Shown one piece after another: positions 1-7,548 of a DNA stretch of 64,000 bases. The stretch is from Pseudomonas synxantha BG33R (GTDB lineage: Bacteria > Pseudomonadota > Gammaproteobacteria > Pseudomonadales > Pseudomonadaceae), in contig NZ_CM001514.1 in assembly GCF_000263715.2 (NCBI RefSeq), forward strand, positions 2,590,936 through 2,654,935. The letters run 5' to 3'. Position 1 is the stretch's first letter. Each line of letters opens with the position of its first letter. The notes under the pieces are model-generated. The model was not told where the DNA came from, searched no databases, and was given only the letters and a program-made list of their open reading frames with translations. The position numbers and the translations under genes are program-made.

Positions 1-1
1 C

Positions 2-1651
2 GACCCCGGTGGTACGTTCAACGTGGTGTCCAAGCAACCCTTGTCCGAACGCACCGTCACCCTGGGCAGCCAGTTGAATGACCAGGGCATGAAGCGCGGC
101 ACCCTGGATGCCTCCGGCCCTCTGGACGAAGAGGGCCGTCTGGCGTATCGCCTCAACGTGGTGGGCGAGGGCGGCGATACCTTCCGCGATCATGTCGAGA
201 CCGAGCGCTACGGCGTGACGCCGGTGATCACCTGGCAGGCCACCGATGCCACCAAGGTGACCTTCGAAGGCGACTTCATGCGCAACAACCACCCGCTGGA
301 CCGTGGCCTGACGCGTTTTCCCAACCAGCGCGGCACGCCATCGCGCGATACGTTCTGGGGCGACAAGGATGCCGGCAAGCTGCACAACGACAACAACATG
401 GCCCAGTTGCGTTTCGAGCACGCGCTCAACGACAACTGGACCCTGGGCGGCGGTTTCCAATGGTTGGACGGCAGCTTGAAAGGTAACGCCATTGAAGCCA
501 ACGGACCGGGCAGCCTGGGTGCCGATGGCCGTACCCTGCAACGCAACTTCAACTACCGCAAGCTGGAGTGGACCGACAAGGATTATCAGCTCAACCTGAC
601 GGGCCACTTCTCCACGGGCGGGTTGGAGCACACCTTGCTTACCGGCATCGAGTACGAGGATTACGACTACAAGTCGATCATCCAGCGTTCCAGCGCGGCC
701 CTGGGCACTTACCCGATCGACATCTTCAATCCGGTGTACGGCCAAACGCGCCCGGCGCTGACTCGCACGCCCACCCACGATAAAGAAAACCTCAAGACCT
801 ACGCTGCCTTCGTGCAGGACCAGGTGGCACTGACCGAGCGTCTGAAAGTCTTGGCAGGTGCGCGTTTCGAGCGTTTTGAACATGACTACCAAAGTTATGT
901 GGCGGGAGTAAAACCGTGGACCGCCGCCGACAACGCCGTCACCCCGCGTGTGGGCGTGATCTACGACCTCACCGACACCGTCGCGGTCTATGCCGACGCC
1001 GCCCGTTCGTTCAAGCCCAACACCGGCGCCAGCCGCGAAGGCGGTGGTTTCGCGCCGGAGAAAGGCAAGTCCTACGAGATGGGTATCAAGTGGGAAGCGC
1101 TTGATCGTCAACTGAGCGTCGACGCGGCGGTCTACCAGATCGAAAAGAAAAACGTGCTGGCCACCGACCCTTTGGACAATACCCTGAGTGTCGCGACCGG
1201 CCAGGTACGCAGCCGCGGATTTGACCTCAACGTGGCAGGCAACCTCACACCCGAGTGGCGTGTGATCGGCGGCTACGCCTACGTGGACGCCGAAGTGACC
1301 CGCGACACCACCCTGCGCTCCGGCACCCGCTTGATGAACATCCCGCGCAACAGCTTCAGCCTGCTCAACGTCTACGAGTTCCAGGACGGCGCACTCAAAG
1401 GGCTGGGCCTGGGTGCCGGTGGCAAGTACGTCGACCAGCGCGCCGGCCAGACCGCCAATACGGCCTTCTCGATGGACGCCTACACCGTGGTCGACCTGCT
1501 GGGTTACTACAAGGTCAACGAGCAGGTGCGTCTGAACCTGGACGTCAAGAACCTGTTCAACCGCGAGTATGAGGAAGGCGCGTTCGGCAATATTTACGCT
1601 TACCCAGGCGCACCACGCACCGTGCAGGTCGGAATCTCCTACACGCTATAA
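2..1651 (+). CDS. TonB-dependent siderophore receptor, 3' part
   Basis: Outer-membrane receptor for uptake of a ferric siderophore. The gene enters from the left edge, so the signal peptide, TonB box and most of the plug are missing. The visible part opens with the end of the plug (DPGGTFNVVSKQP, the usual GxxNVVSKxP motif) and continues as about 540 residues of alternating beta-strand sequence. Strong barrel landmarks are YAAFVQDQVALTERLKVLAG near residue 260, PRVGVIYD, PEKGKSYEMGIKWE, and the C-terminal DVKNLFNREYE followed by YPGAPRTVQVGISYTL. The terminal residue is Leu rather than the common Phe. It resembles hydroxamate (ferrichrome/ferrioxamine-type) receptors more than FpvA, but the ligand cannot be assigned. 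A REP pair follows 20 bp after the stop. Confidence 0.93.
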   Translation, partial: DPGGTFNVVSKQPLSERTVTLGSQLNDQGMKRGTLDASGPLDEEGRLAYRLNVVGEGGDTFRDHVETERYGVTPVITWQATDATKVTFEGDFMRNNHPLDRGLTRFPNQRGTPSRDTFWGDKDAGKLHNDNNMAQLRFEHALNDNWTLGGGFQWLDGSLKGNAIEANGPGSLGADGRTLQRNFNYRKLEWTDKDYQLNLTGHFSTGGLEHTLLTGIEYEDYDYKSIIQRSSAALGTYPIDIFNPVYGQTRPALTRTPTHDKENLKTYAAFVQDQVALTERLKVLAGARFERFEHDYQSYVAGVKPWTAADNAVTPRVGVIYDLTDTVAVYADAARSFKPNTGASREGGGFAPEKGKSYEMGIKWEALDRQLSVDAAVYQIEKKNVLATDPLDNTLSVATGQVRSRGFDLNVAGNLTPEWRVIGGYAYVDAEVTRDTTLRSGTRLMNIPRNSFSLLNVYEFQDGALKGLGLGAGGKYVDQRAGQTANTAFSMDAYTVVDLLGYYKVNEQVRLNLDVKNLFNREYEEGAFGNIYAYPGAPRTVQVGISYTL

Positions 1652-1670
1652 GGCTCTACACAGTACTAAG

Positions 1671-1759
1671 TGTGGGAGGGGGCTTGCTCCCGATAGCGGT
1701 GAGTCAGTCTCAATGTTTTTGACTGATACACCACTATCGGGAGCAAGCCCCCTCCCACA
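1671..1759. repeat. REP inverted pair
   Basis: Two copies of a Pseudomonas REP core (TGTGGGAGGGGGCTTGCTCC and its complement) face each other around a 35-40 base spacer. The position just after the receptor gene is typical for REP doublets, which often act as mRNA-stabilising or terminating structures. Confidence 0.9.
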
Positions 1760-1772
1760 TTTGCAGCTGCGT

Positions 1773-1792
1773 TACTGTCAGGTTTGACAGTA
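1773..1792. promoter_or_regulatory. LexA-like palindrome TACTGT-N8-ACAGTA
   Basis: A perfect 20-bp palindrome: TACTGTCA, spacer GGTT, TGACAGTA. The outer arms TACTGT and ACAGTA equal the classical SOS-box arms (CTGT-N8-ACAG). The centre CAGGTTTG is less AT-rich than most LexA sites. It lies 99 bp before the start of the two-TM protein gene at 1892. It could instead be an operator for another repressor or a transcript hairpin. Confidence 0.45.
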
Positions 1793-1891
1793 GACAGTGA
1801 AGGGCGATGGAGGGATGTTTACCGTTAACGTGTCAGCGTAGTGGTCGGCGCTTATTATTTTTCCAAACCACGCTTAATAGGGATATTAAAA

Positions 1892-2491
1892 ATGGAACGG
1901 GAACTCCTCATTGAAACCGATGAACTGATTAAAAAAACCAACGATGCCGAGCGTCTGTTCACCCGATACGCCACCAAGTGCTACACCTCGGCCCTGCAAA
2001 AGTATGGCAAGGAGATCAGCGAGACTTCGTACACTTATCTATTGGCCGAGCTTGCCGAAAGTTCGTTGAGCTCCGAAATCCTCGGCCGGCCAGGTGCCAA
2101 TATCAGCCTGGTCAGGATCGAGATAGAGGAGGTCATGCTCGAAGCCGACGTGATCAAGAAATTGAAACGGGCCGAAACCCACTATCTGGAAACGCTGGAA
2201 TCGGTGCGTAAGTTCGAAGACCTTAAACGCTTCGAAAAAATGCAGGACACCTCCGATATTGTCCGCTCAATCAAACTGGGCGTGTCACGTTTCAATATCC
2301 TGTTTGTCATCCTGCTGATCGGCGGCTTGACGTGGGCGGCGATCAATCTGCCCAAAGAGGCCCTGGCGCTGATTTCCGCCGCTATCGGCGGGGCTATCAC
2401 CCACTTGTTGTCCGAGCGCCAGGCGGTGCTGGCGCTGAAAAAAGAGGGCGATAACACCTGCCCCAGAGCCAACAATAACAATCAGGAGTGA
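1892..2491 (+). CDS. two-TM membrane protein of unknown function
   Basis: I do not recognise the family. The 199-residue product starts MERELLIETDELIKK at an ATG 8 bases after AGGGA; an in-frame ATG 51 bases upstream has no ribosome site. Residues 1-125 are hydrophilic, charged and probably helical or coiled coil. Two membrane spans follow at about 134-152 (FNILFVILLIGGLTWAAINL) and 156-173 (ALALISAAIGGAITHLL), separated by a tight PKE turn, then a polar tail ending in NNNNQE. A cytoplasmic helical domain plus a C-terminal two-TM hairpin is the general form of small pore or effector proteins such as the SLATT group, but I see no sequence motif that proves this. The start region is less GC-rich than its neighbours. 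A LexA-like palindrome lies upstream and a convergent gntR follows after 16 bp. Confidence 0.8.
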   Translation: MERELLIETDELIKKTNDAERLFTRYATKCYTSALQKYGKEISETSYTYLLAELAESSLSSEILGRPGANISLVRIEIEEVMLEADVIKKLKRAETHYLETLESVRKFEDLKRFEKMQDTSDIVRSIKLGVSRFNILFVILLIGGLTWAAINLPKEALALISAAIGGAITHLLSERQAVLALKKEGDNTCPRANNNNQE

Positions 2492-2507
2492 GTGCGACGG
2501 GGTTGGG

Positions 2508-3230
2508 TTACAACGGCGTCAACACATTCATCACCGTATCCAGCGCCACCCGCGTGTCATCCAGTTGTACCAGCGAGGCATGCCTTGCGCCCAGCGCATC
2601 GCGGTTCTGGATCGCGGTGAGGATTGCCTTGTGCCGGGGCAGGCTCAGGCCCTGGATATCCGGGCGGCGGTTGGTGATATTGATCGACTCGCGCAGCGGC
2701 AACGAGAGCATGTTGCACATATAGGCGAGCAGGTCGTTGCGGGTGGCGTCGGCAATCGCGCGGTGGAAGTCCAGGTCGGCCTGCAACAGGTCCTCGTGGG
2801 TCTTGGCGGTTTCCATGCCCTGGTAGGCTTGTTCGATGATGGCGATGTCTTCATCGGTGGCGGTGGTTGCGGCCATGGCGGCGATTTCCGGTTCGAGGAT
2901 GCGGCGCACCCCGGCCAGCGTATTGAAGAACTCACTGTGGGGCGTGGACTGCATCAACCAGGACAGCACATCTGGGTCGAGCAGGTGCCATTTCAAGCGT
3001 GGCCGTACCACCGCACCCACCCGTGGCTTGGAATACACCAGGCCCTTGGCGCTGAGCACCCGCGTCGCCTCGCGCAACACCGAACGGCTGACCTGGTATT
3101 CCTCGCACAGCGTGGCTTCCATGGGCAGCCGTTCTTCGGGCTTGAAGCGACCGGAAACGATGTGCATGCCCAGGTCCTGAACGATCTGGGCATGCTGGCT
3201 CTTGCGCGGCTTGGGCGGCTGGTGATCCAT
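2508..3230 (-). CDS. GntR-family (FCD) regulator of pentonate catabolism
   Basis: DNA-binding regulator of the FadR subfamily, 240 residues from the chosen ATG. The N-terminal winged helix shows RLPMEATLCEEYQVSRSVLREATRVLSAKGLV (about residues 35-65). The C-terminal FCD ligand domain keeps the metal-ligand pattern: DLDFHRAIADATRN, then PRHKAIL and ARHASLV. The start MDHQPPKPRK has only a weak ribosome site; a TTG 48 bases upstream is possible. It lies 48 bp behind the arabonate dehydratase gene on the same strand and is probably co-transcribed. The two FadR-type operator matches at 5030 and 5104 sit in the divergent promoter it presumably controls, with a pathway acid as likely effector. Confidence 0.9.
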   Translation of the reverse strand: MDHQPPKPRKSQHAQIVQDLGMHIVSGRFKPEERLPMEATLCEEYQVSRSVLREATRVLSAKGLVYSKPRVGAVVRPRLKWHLLDPDVLSWLMQSTPHSEFFNTLAGVRRILEPEIAAMAATTATDEDIAIIEQAYQGMETAKTHEDLLQADLDFHRAIADATRNDLLAYMCNMLSLPLRESINITNRRPDIQGLSLPRHKAILTAIQNRDALGARHASLVQLDDTRVALDTVMNVLTPL

Positions 3231-3278
3231 AACGACGGGCAGGCTCTGGCTTGAATTCGCCGCATCATAGCATCCCAA

Positions 3279-5015
3279 TTAGTGGGAATGCCGTGGGACT
3301 TCCGCTCCGCGACAGCCCACCAGGAAGTCAAAGTCGCAGCCCTGGTCGGCTTGCAGCACATGGTCGATGTACAGTTGGCGATAGCCACCGACGATCAGCT
3401 TTTGCGGTGGCGCCAGATCAGCCATGCGCGCTGCCAGCTCGGCGTCGGGGATGTCCAGGTGCAGGCGGCCATTGGCGCAGTCGAGTTCAATCCAGTCACC
3501 TTCCTTCACGGCCGCCAACGGCCCGCCGGCAGCGGCTTCCGGTGCCACGTGCAAGACCACCGTGCCGTAGGCGGTGCCGCTCATGCGCGCATCGGAAATG
3601 CGCACCATGTCGGTAACGCCCTGGGCCAGCAGCTTGGCCGGCAGTCCCATGTTGCCGACCTCGGCCATGCCTGGGTAACCCTTGGGGCCGCAGTTCTTCA
3701 TGACCAGGATCGAGTTGGCGTCCACGTCCAGCTCCGGATCATTGATGCGCGCCTTGTACATGTCGAAGTTTTCGAACACCACCGCACGGCCACGGTGTTG
3801 CATCAGTTCGGCGCTGGCGGCAGACGGCTTGAGCACCGCACCCAACGGCGCCAGATTGCCGCGCAGCACGCAGATGCCGCCGTCGGCGCGAATCGGGTTG
3901 TCGAGGGTGCGGATCACTTCGTCCTGGCCGTAGATCGGCGAGTCCTTGGTGTTCTCGCCCAGGGACTTGCCGTTGACGGTCAAGGCGTTCGGGTGGGGGA
4001 TCAGGTTGGCCTCTCCCAGGCGACGCAGCACGGCAGGCAGGCCGCCGGCGTAGTAGAACTCTTCCATCAGGAAGCGCCCCGAGGGTTGCAGGTCGACGAT
4101 GGTCGGCATGCCACGGCCGATGCGGGTCCAGTCATCCAGGTCCAGCTCCACGCCGATGCGCCCGGCGATGGCTTTAAGGTGAATCACCGCGTTGGTCGAA
4201 CCGCCGATGGCCGCGTTCACGCGAATCGCGTTTTCAAACGCTTCTTTGGTGAGGATCTTCGACAACTTCAAGTCTTCGCGCACCATCTCGACCGCACGCA
4301 TACCGGACATGTGCGCCAGCACATATCGCCGCGCATCCACCGCCGGGATCGCCGCGTTGTGGGGCAGGGACGTGCCCAGTGCCTCGGCCATGCACGCCAT
4401 GGTCGAGGCGGTGCCCATGGTGTTGCAGGTGCCTGCCGAGCGCGACATGCCGCCTTCGGCCGCGAGGAAGTCATCCAGGGTGATGGTGCCGGCCTTGACC
4501 TGTTCGCTGAGCTGCCACACCACCGTGCCCGAGCCGATGTCCTGGCCCTTGTGTTTGCCATTGAGCATCGGCCCGCCGGTGACCACGATAGCCGGCACGT
4601 CGCAACTGGCGGCGCCCATCAGCAGCGCCGGGGTGGTTTTGTCGCAGCCGGTCAGCAGTACCACACCGTCAATCGGGTTGCCGCGAATCGCTTCTTCCAC
4701 ATCCATGCTTGCCAGGTTGCGGGTCAGCATCGCGGTAGGGCGCAGGTTGGATTCGCCGTTGGAGAACACCGGGAACTCCACCGGGAAGCCACCGGCCTCG
4801 ATCACGCCGCGCTTGACGTGCTCGGCGATCTGGCGGAAATGCGCGTTGCACGGGGTCAGCTCCGACCAGGTGTTACAGATGCCGATGATCGGCTTGCCAT
4901 GGAACTGGTGGTCGGCAATGCCCTGGTTCTTCATCCAGCTGCGGTACATGAAGCCGTTTTTGTCGGCGGTACCAAACCACTGGGCGGAGCGTAGGCCGGG
5001 CTTTTTGTCAGGCAT
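3279..5015 (-). CDS. L-arabonate dehydratase (IlvD/Edd family)
   Basis: Fe-S dehydratase that would convert L-arabonate to L-2-keto-3-deoxyarabonate (named araC in the Azospirillum pathway, unrelated to the E. coli AraC regulator). The product has 578 residues from MPDKKPGLRS; AAGAGAA precedes the ATG. Cluster cysteines are visible at C56 (SELTPCN), C124 (LTGCDKTTPA) and C197 (SAGTCNTMGTAS). Their spacing of 68 and 73 residues is what I recall for structurally studied L-arabinonate dehydratase. NGESNLRPTAM and RISDARMSGTAYGTVVLHV are further family blocks. Sugar-acid dehydratases of this family overlap in specificity, so D-xylonate or D-fuconate are alternatives, but araFGH downstream in the divergent operon favours L-arabonate. 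The gene is divergent from the MFS gene, with the regulator gene behind it. Confidence 0.88.
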   Translation of the reverse strand: MPDKKPGLRSAQWFGTADKNGFMYRSWMKNQGIADHQFHGKPIIGICNTWSELTPCNAHFRQIAEHVKRGVIEAGGFPVEFPVFSNGESNLRPTAMLTRNLASMDVEEAIRGNPIDGVVLLTGCDKTTPALLMGAASCDVPAIVVTGGPMLNGKHKGQDIGSGTVVWQLSEQVKAGTITLDDFLAAEGGMSRSAGTCNTMGTASTMACMAEALGTSLPHNAAIPAVDARRYVLAHMSGMRAVEMVREDLKLSKILTKEAFENAIRVNAAIGGSTNAVIHLKAIAGRIGVELDLDDWTRIGRGMPTIVDLQPSGRFLMEEFYYAGGLPAVLRRLGEANLIPHPNALTVNGKSLGENTKDSPIYGQDEVIRTLDNPIRADGGICVLRGNLAPLGAVLKPSAASAELMQHRGRAVVFENFDMYKARINDPELDVDANSILVMKNCGPKGYPGMAEVGNMGLPAKLLAQGVTDMVRISDARMSGTAYGTVVLHVAPEAAAGGPLAAVKEGDWIELDCANGRLHLDIPDAELAARMADLAPPQKLIVGGYRQLYIDHVLQADQGCDFDFLVGCRGAEVPRHSH

Positions 5016-5029
5016 GTTCGATTCTCTTA

Positions 5030-5040
5030 TTGTATGACTA
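5030..5040. promoter_or_regulatory. FadR-type operator, left site
   Basis: TTGTATGACTA fits the FadR-subfamily consensus TNGTNNNACNA exactly. It lies 15 bp upstream of the dehydratase ATG, inside the divergent intergenic region, where a bound repressor would block minus-strand transcription or its leader. Confidence 0.6.
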
Positions 5041-5103
5041 TATGTTCTATGCGTGCTTAAACATAAGCGCAAAATCGCTTATTTGGAAGTGTTGTTTTGT
5101 AAA

Positions 5104-5114
5104 TAGTCATACTA
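5104..5114. promoter_or_regulatory. FadR-type operator, right site
   Basis: TAGTCATACTA also fits TNGTNNNACNA. Its core is the exact inverted copy of the left site (GTATGACTAT against ATAGTCATAC), about 70 bp centre to centre. It is followed by the palindrome ACTATATAGT (5111-5120). The paired sites suit coordinate control of the divergent units at 5015 (-) and 5207 (+). Confidence 0.6.
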
Positions 5115-5206
5115 TATAGTCTTTCTCAACTGAGGTATGACCCTGGCGGATTTCGCGAGAGGCGTCCCCCGAGCTTCTATAAAAACAACAATCGGAGATC
5201 GACCCC

Positions 5207-6529
5207 ATGAGCCAGGAATTGCGGCTTATTCGGCGCATCACGCTGAAACTGATTCCCTTCCTGATCCTGCTGTACCTGATCGCTTACGTAGACCGTTCCG
5301 CCGTAGGGTTCGCCAAGCTGCACATGGGCGCCGACGTTGGTATCGGTGATGCTGCCTATGGTTTGGGCGCAGGGTTGTTCTTCATCGGCTACTTTCTGTT
5401 CGAGATCCCCAGCAACCTGATGCTCGACCGCTTCGGCGCGCGGCGCTGGTTTGCGCGCATCATGATTACCTGGGGCGCCATCACCATCGGCATGGCCTTT
5501 GTGCAGGGGCCGCACAGTTTCTACGTGATGCGCTTTCTGCTGGGCGCGGCGGAAGCCGGGTTCTTCCCCGGGGTGCTGTACTACATCACCCAGTGGTTCC
5601 CGGTGCGCCATCGCGGCAAGATCCTTGGGCTGTTCATTCTCTCCCAACCCATTGCAATGATGATCACCGGCCCCGTGTCCGGTGGTTTGCTCGGCATGGA
5701 CGGGATTCTTGGCCTGCACGGTTGGCAGTGGCTGTTTATCGTGATCGGCACCCCGGCGATCCTGCTGACCTGGCCGGTGCTGCGCTACCTGCCGGACGGT
5801 CCCAGGCAGGTCAACTGGATGAGCGAGCAAGAGAAAACCTGGCTTACCGGCGAGCTGGAAAAAGACCTGCAAGCCTACGGCCAGACCCGTCACGGCAACC
5901 CGCTGCACGCGCTCAGAGACAAACGCGTGCTGTTGCTGGCGCTGTTCTACCTGCCGGTGACCCTGAGCATCTACGGCCTGGGCCTGTGGTTGCCGACCCT
6001 GATCAAGCAGTTCGGTGGCAGTGACCTCACCACCGGCTTCATCTCGGCCGTGCCCTATATCTTCGGCATCATCGGCCTGCTGATCATCCCGCGCAGTTCC
6101 GATCGTTTGAACGACCGCTATGGCCATCTCGCCGTGCTCTATGTGCTCGGCGCCATTGGCCTGTTCTGCAGTGCCTGGCTGAGTGTACCGGTGCTGCAGA
6201 TGGCCGCGCTGTGCCTGGCGGCCTTCGCGATGTTTTCCTGCACGGCGGTGTTCTGGACCTTGCCGGGACGGTTTTTTGCCGGTGCCAGCGCGGCGGCTGG
6301 CATCGCCTTGATCAACTCGGTGGGCAACCTTGGCGGCTATATCGGCCCGTTCGTGATCGGGGCGCTCAAGGAGTACACCGGCAACCTCGCCTCGGGCCTG
6401 TATTTCCTGTCCGGCGTGATGCTGTTCGGGTTGCTGCTGACCCTCGTGGTCTACCGCTTGCTGGAGCGCAAGCATGTACTGCCGGTCGATCAATTTGCTG
6501 CCAGCGCCCGTGGCGCCACACGTACTTAA
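5207..6529 (+). CDS. MFS sugar-acid transporter (ACS family)
   Basis: Inner-membrane proton symporter of the anion:cation symporter branch of MFS, 440 residues with about 12 hydrophobic spans. Family features are DRSAVGFAKLHM after TM1, EIPSNLMLDRFGARRW between TM2 and TM3 (the MFS loop motif), FLLGAAEAGFFPGVLYYITQWFP, and a central hydrophilic loop with MSEQEKTWL. CGGAGA precedes the ATG. It is the first gene of the plus-strand operon, so the likely substrate is the aldonate itself (L-arabonate), giving the cell a second entry point besides AraFGH. Galactonate or glucarate carriers look alike. Confidence 0.88.
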   Translation: MSQELRLIRRITLKLIPFLILLYLIAYVDRSAVGFAKLHMGADVGIGDAAYGLGAGLFFIGYFLFEIPSNLMLDRFGARRWFARIMITWGAITIGMAFVQGPHSFYVMRFLLGAAEAGFFPGVLYYITQWFPVRHRGKILGLFILSQPIAMMITGPVSGGLLGMDGILGLHGWQWLFIVIGTPAILLTWPVLRYLPDGPRQVNWMSEQEKTWLTGELEKDLQAYGQTRHGNPLHALRDKRVLLLALFYLPVTLSIYGLGLWLPTLIKQFGGSDLTTGFISAVPYIFGIIGLLIIPRSSDRLNDRYGHLAVLYVLGAIGLFCSAWLSVPVLQMAALCLAAFAMFSCTAVFWTLPGRFFAGASAAAGIALINSVGNLGGYIGPFVIGALKEYTGNLASGLYFLSGVMLFGLLLTLVVYRLLERKHVLPVDQFAASARGATRT

Positions 6530-6545
6530 ATCCAGGAGAACCTGC

Positions 6546-7538
6546 ATGCGTTTAGTTCAGTTCGAGTTGAGCAACGGTGAGCGCCGCGTCGGCGTGGTGG
6601 AAGGCGACACCCTGCGGGAAGTGCAGGGCGCGCACAGCGTGCGCGAATTGGCCCTGGCCGCGATCGAAGCCGGGGTCAAATTGCAGCAACAGGTACAGAG
6701 CCTGGGCCTGGGCGCCAGTCATGACTACGCGGCGCTGCTGGCCGAACTTAAAATCCTGCCACCGCTGGACCACCCGGACCCGGCCCATATGCTGATCAGC
6801 GGCACCGGCCTGACCCACCTGGGCAGTGCCTCGGCCCGCGACAAGATGCACCAGCAGGCCGGTGATGACAGCGCGATGACCGACACCATGCGCATCTTCA
6901 AATGGGGCGTGGAGGGCGGCAAACCCGCTGCCGGCCAGGCCGGTGTGCAGCCGGAGTGGTTCTACAAGGGCGACGGCAGCATTGTCGTGCGCCCAGGCGC
7001 CGCCTTCCCGGTGCCGCCGTTTGCCGAAGACGCCGGCGAAGAGCCGGAAATCGGCGGCCTGTATGTGATCGGTCATGACCGCAAGCCTTATCGCCTGGGC
7101 TTCGCGGTGGGCAACGAGTTCTCCGACCATGTGATGGAGCGCAAGAACTACCTGTACCTGGCCCATTCCAAACTGCGCAGTTGCAGCTATGGCCCGGAGT
7201 TGCGCGTGGGCGAGTTGCCCGCGCATCTGGCCGGTACCAGCCGCATCCTGCGTAACGGCGAGGTGATCTGGCAGAACGAATTCCTCAGTGGCGAAGCCAA
7301 CATGTGCCACAGCCTGGAAAATCTTGAATACCACCACTTCAAATACAGTCAGTTTCTCAAACCGGGCGATGTGCACATTCACTTCTTCGGCACCGCCACC
7401 CTGTCATTCGCCGACGGTATACGTACTCAATCGGGCGATGTGTTCCAGATCAGCCAGGCTGAGTTCGGCGCGCCATTGATCAACGGCATCGGCACGGTCG
7501 ACGCGGTATTCGAACCCGGCCACGTCATCACCCTTTAA
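6546..7538 (+). CDS. AraD1-type FAH-fold 2-keto-3-deoxy-pentonate dehydratase
   Basis: Predicted to convert L-2-keto-3-deoxyarabonate to 2-ketoglutarate semialdehyde. The 330-residue protein belongs to the fumarylacetoacetate hydrolase superfamily (AraD1/GguC-like group). Visible blocks are HMLISGTGLTHLGSASARDKMH, the metal-site region AEDAGEEPEIGGLYVIG with VGNEFSDHVMERKNYLYLAHSKLRSCSYGPEL, and HFFGTATLSFADGI. The start MRLVQFELSN follows AGGAGA. It occupies the pathway slot that in Azospirillum is filled by an aldolase-fold AraD. The gene is 16 bp behind the MFS gene and 10 bp before the dehydrogenase. The exact reaction is inferred from neighbours, since FAH-fold enzymes also include aldolases and decarboxylases. 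Confidence 0.8.
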   Translation: MRLVQFELSNGERRVGVVEGDTLREVQGAHSVRELALAAIEAGVKLQQQVQSLGLGASHDYAALLAELKILPPLDHPDPAHMLISGTGLTHLGSASARDKMHQQAGDDSAMTDTMRIFKWGVEGGKPAAGQAGVQPEWFYKGDGSIVVRPGAAFPVPPFAEDAGEEPEIGGLYVIGHDRKPYRLGFAVGNEFSDHVMERKNYLYLAHSKLRSCSYGPELRVGELPAHLAGTSRILRNGEVIWQNEFLSGEANMCHSLENLEYHHFKYSQFLKPGDVHIHFFGTATLSFADGIRTQSGDVFQISQAEFGAPLINGIGTVDAVFEPGHVITL

Positions 7539-7548
7539 GGAGACCTAC

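Noticed and set aside
3282..4994. 570-codon open frame antisense to the arabonate dehydratase gene
   Set aside because: It mirrors a well-supported Fe-S dehydratase in high-GC DNA; its translation is His/Arg/Gln-rich without family features or a ribosome site.
5177..6547. 456-codon minus-strand frame opposite the MFS gene
   Set aside because: Low-complexity Gln/His/Arg translation, the usual shadow of a GC-rich membrane protein gene.
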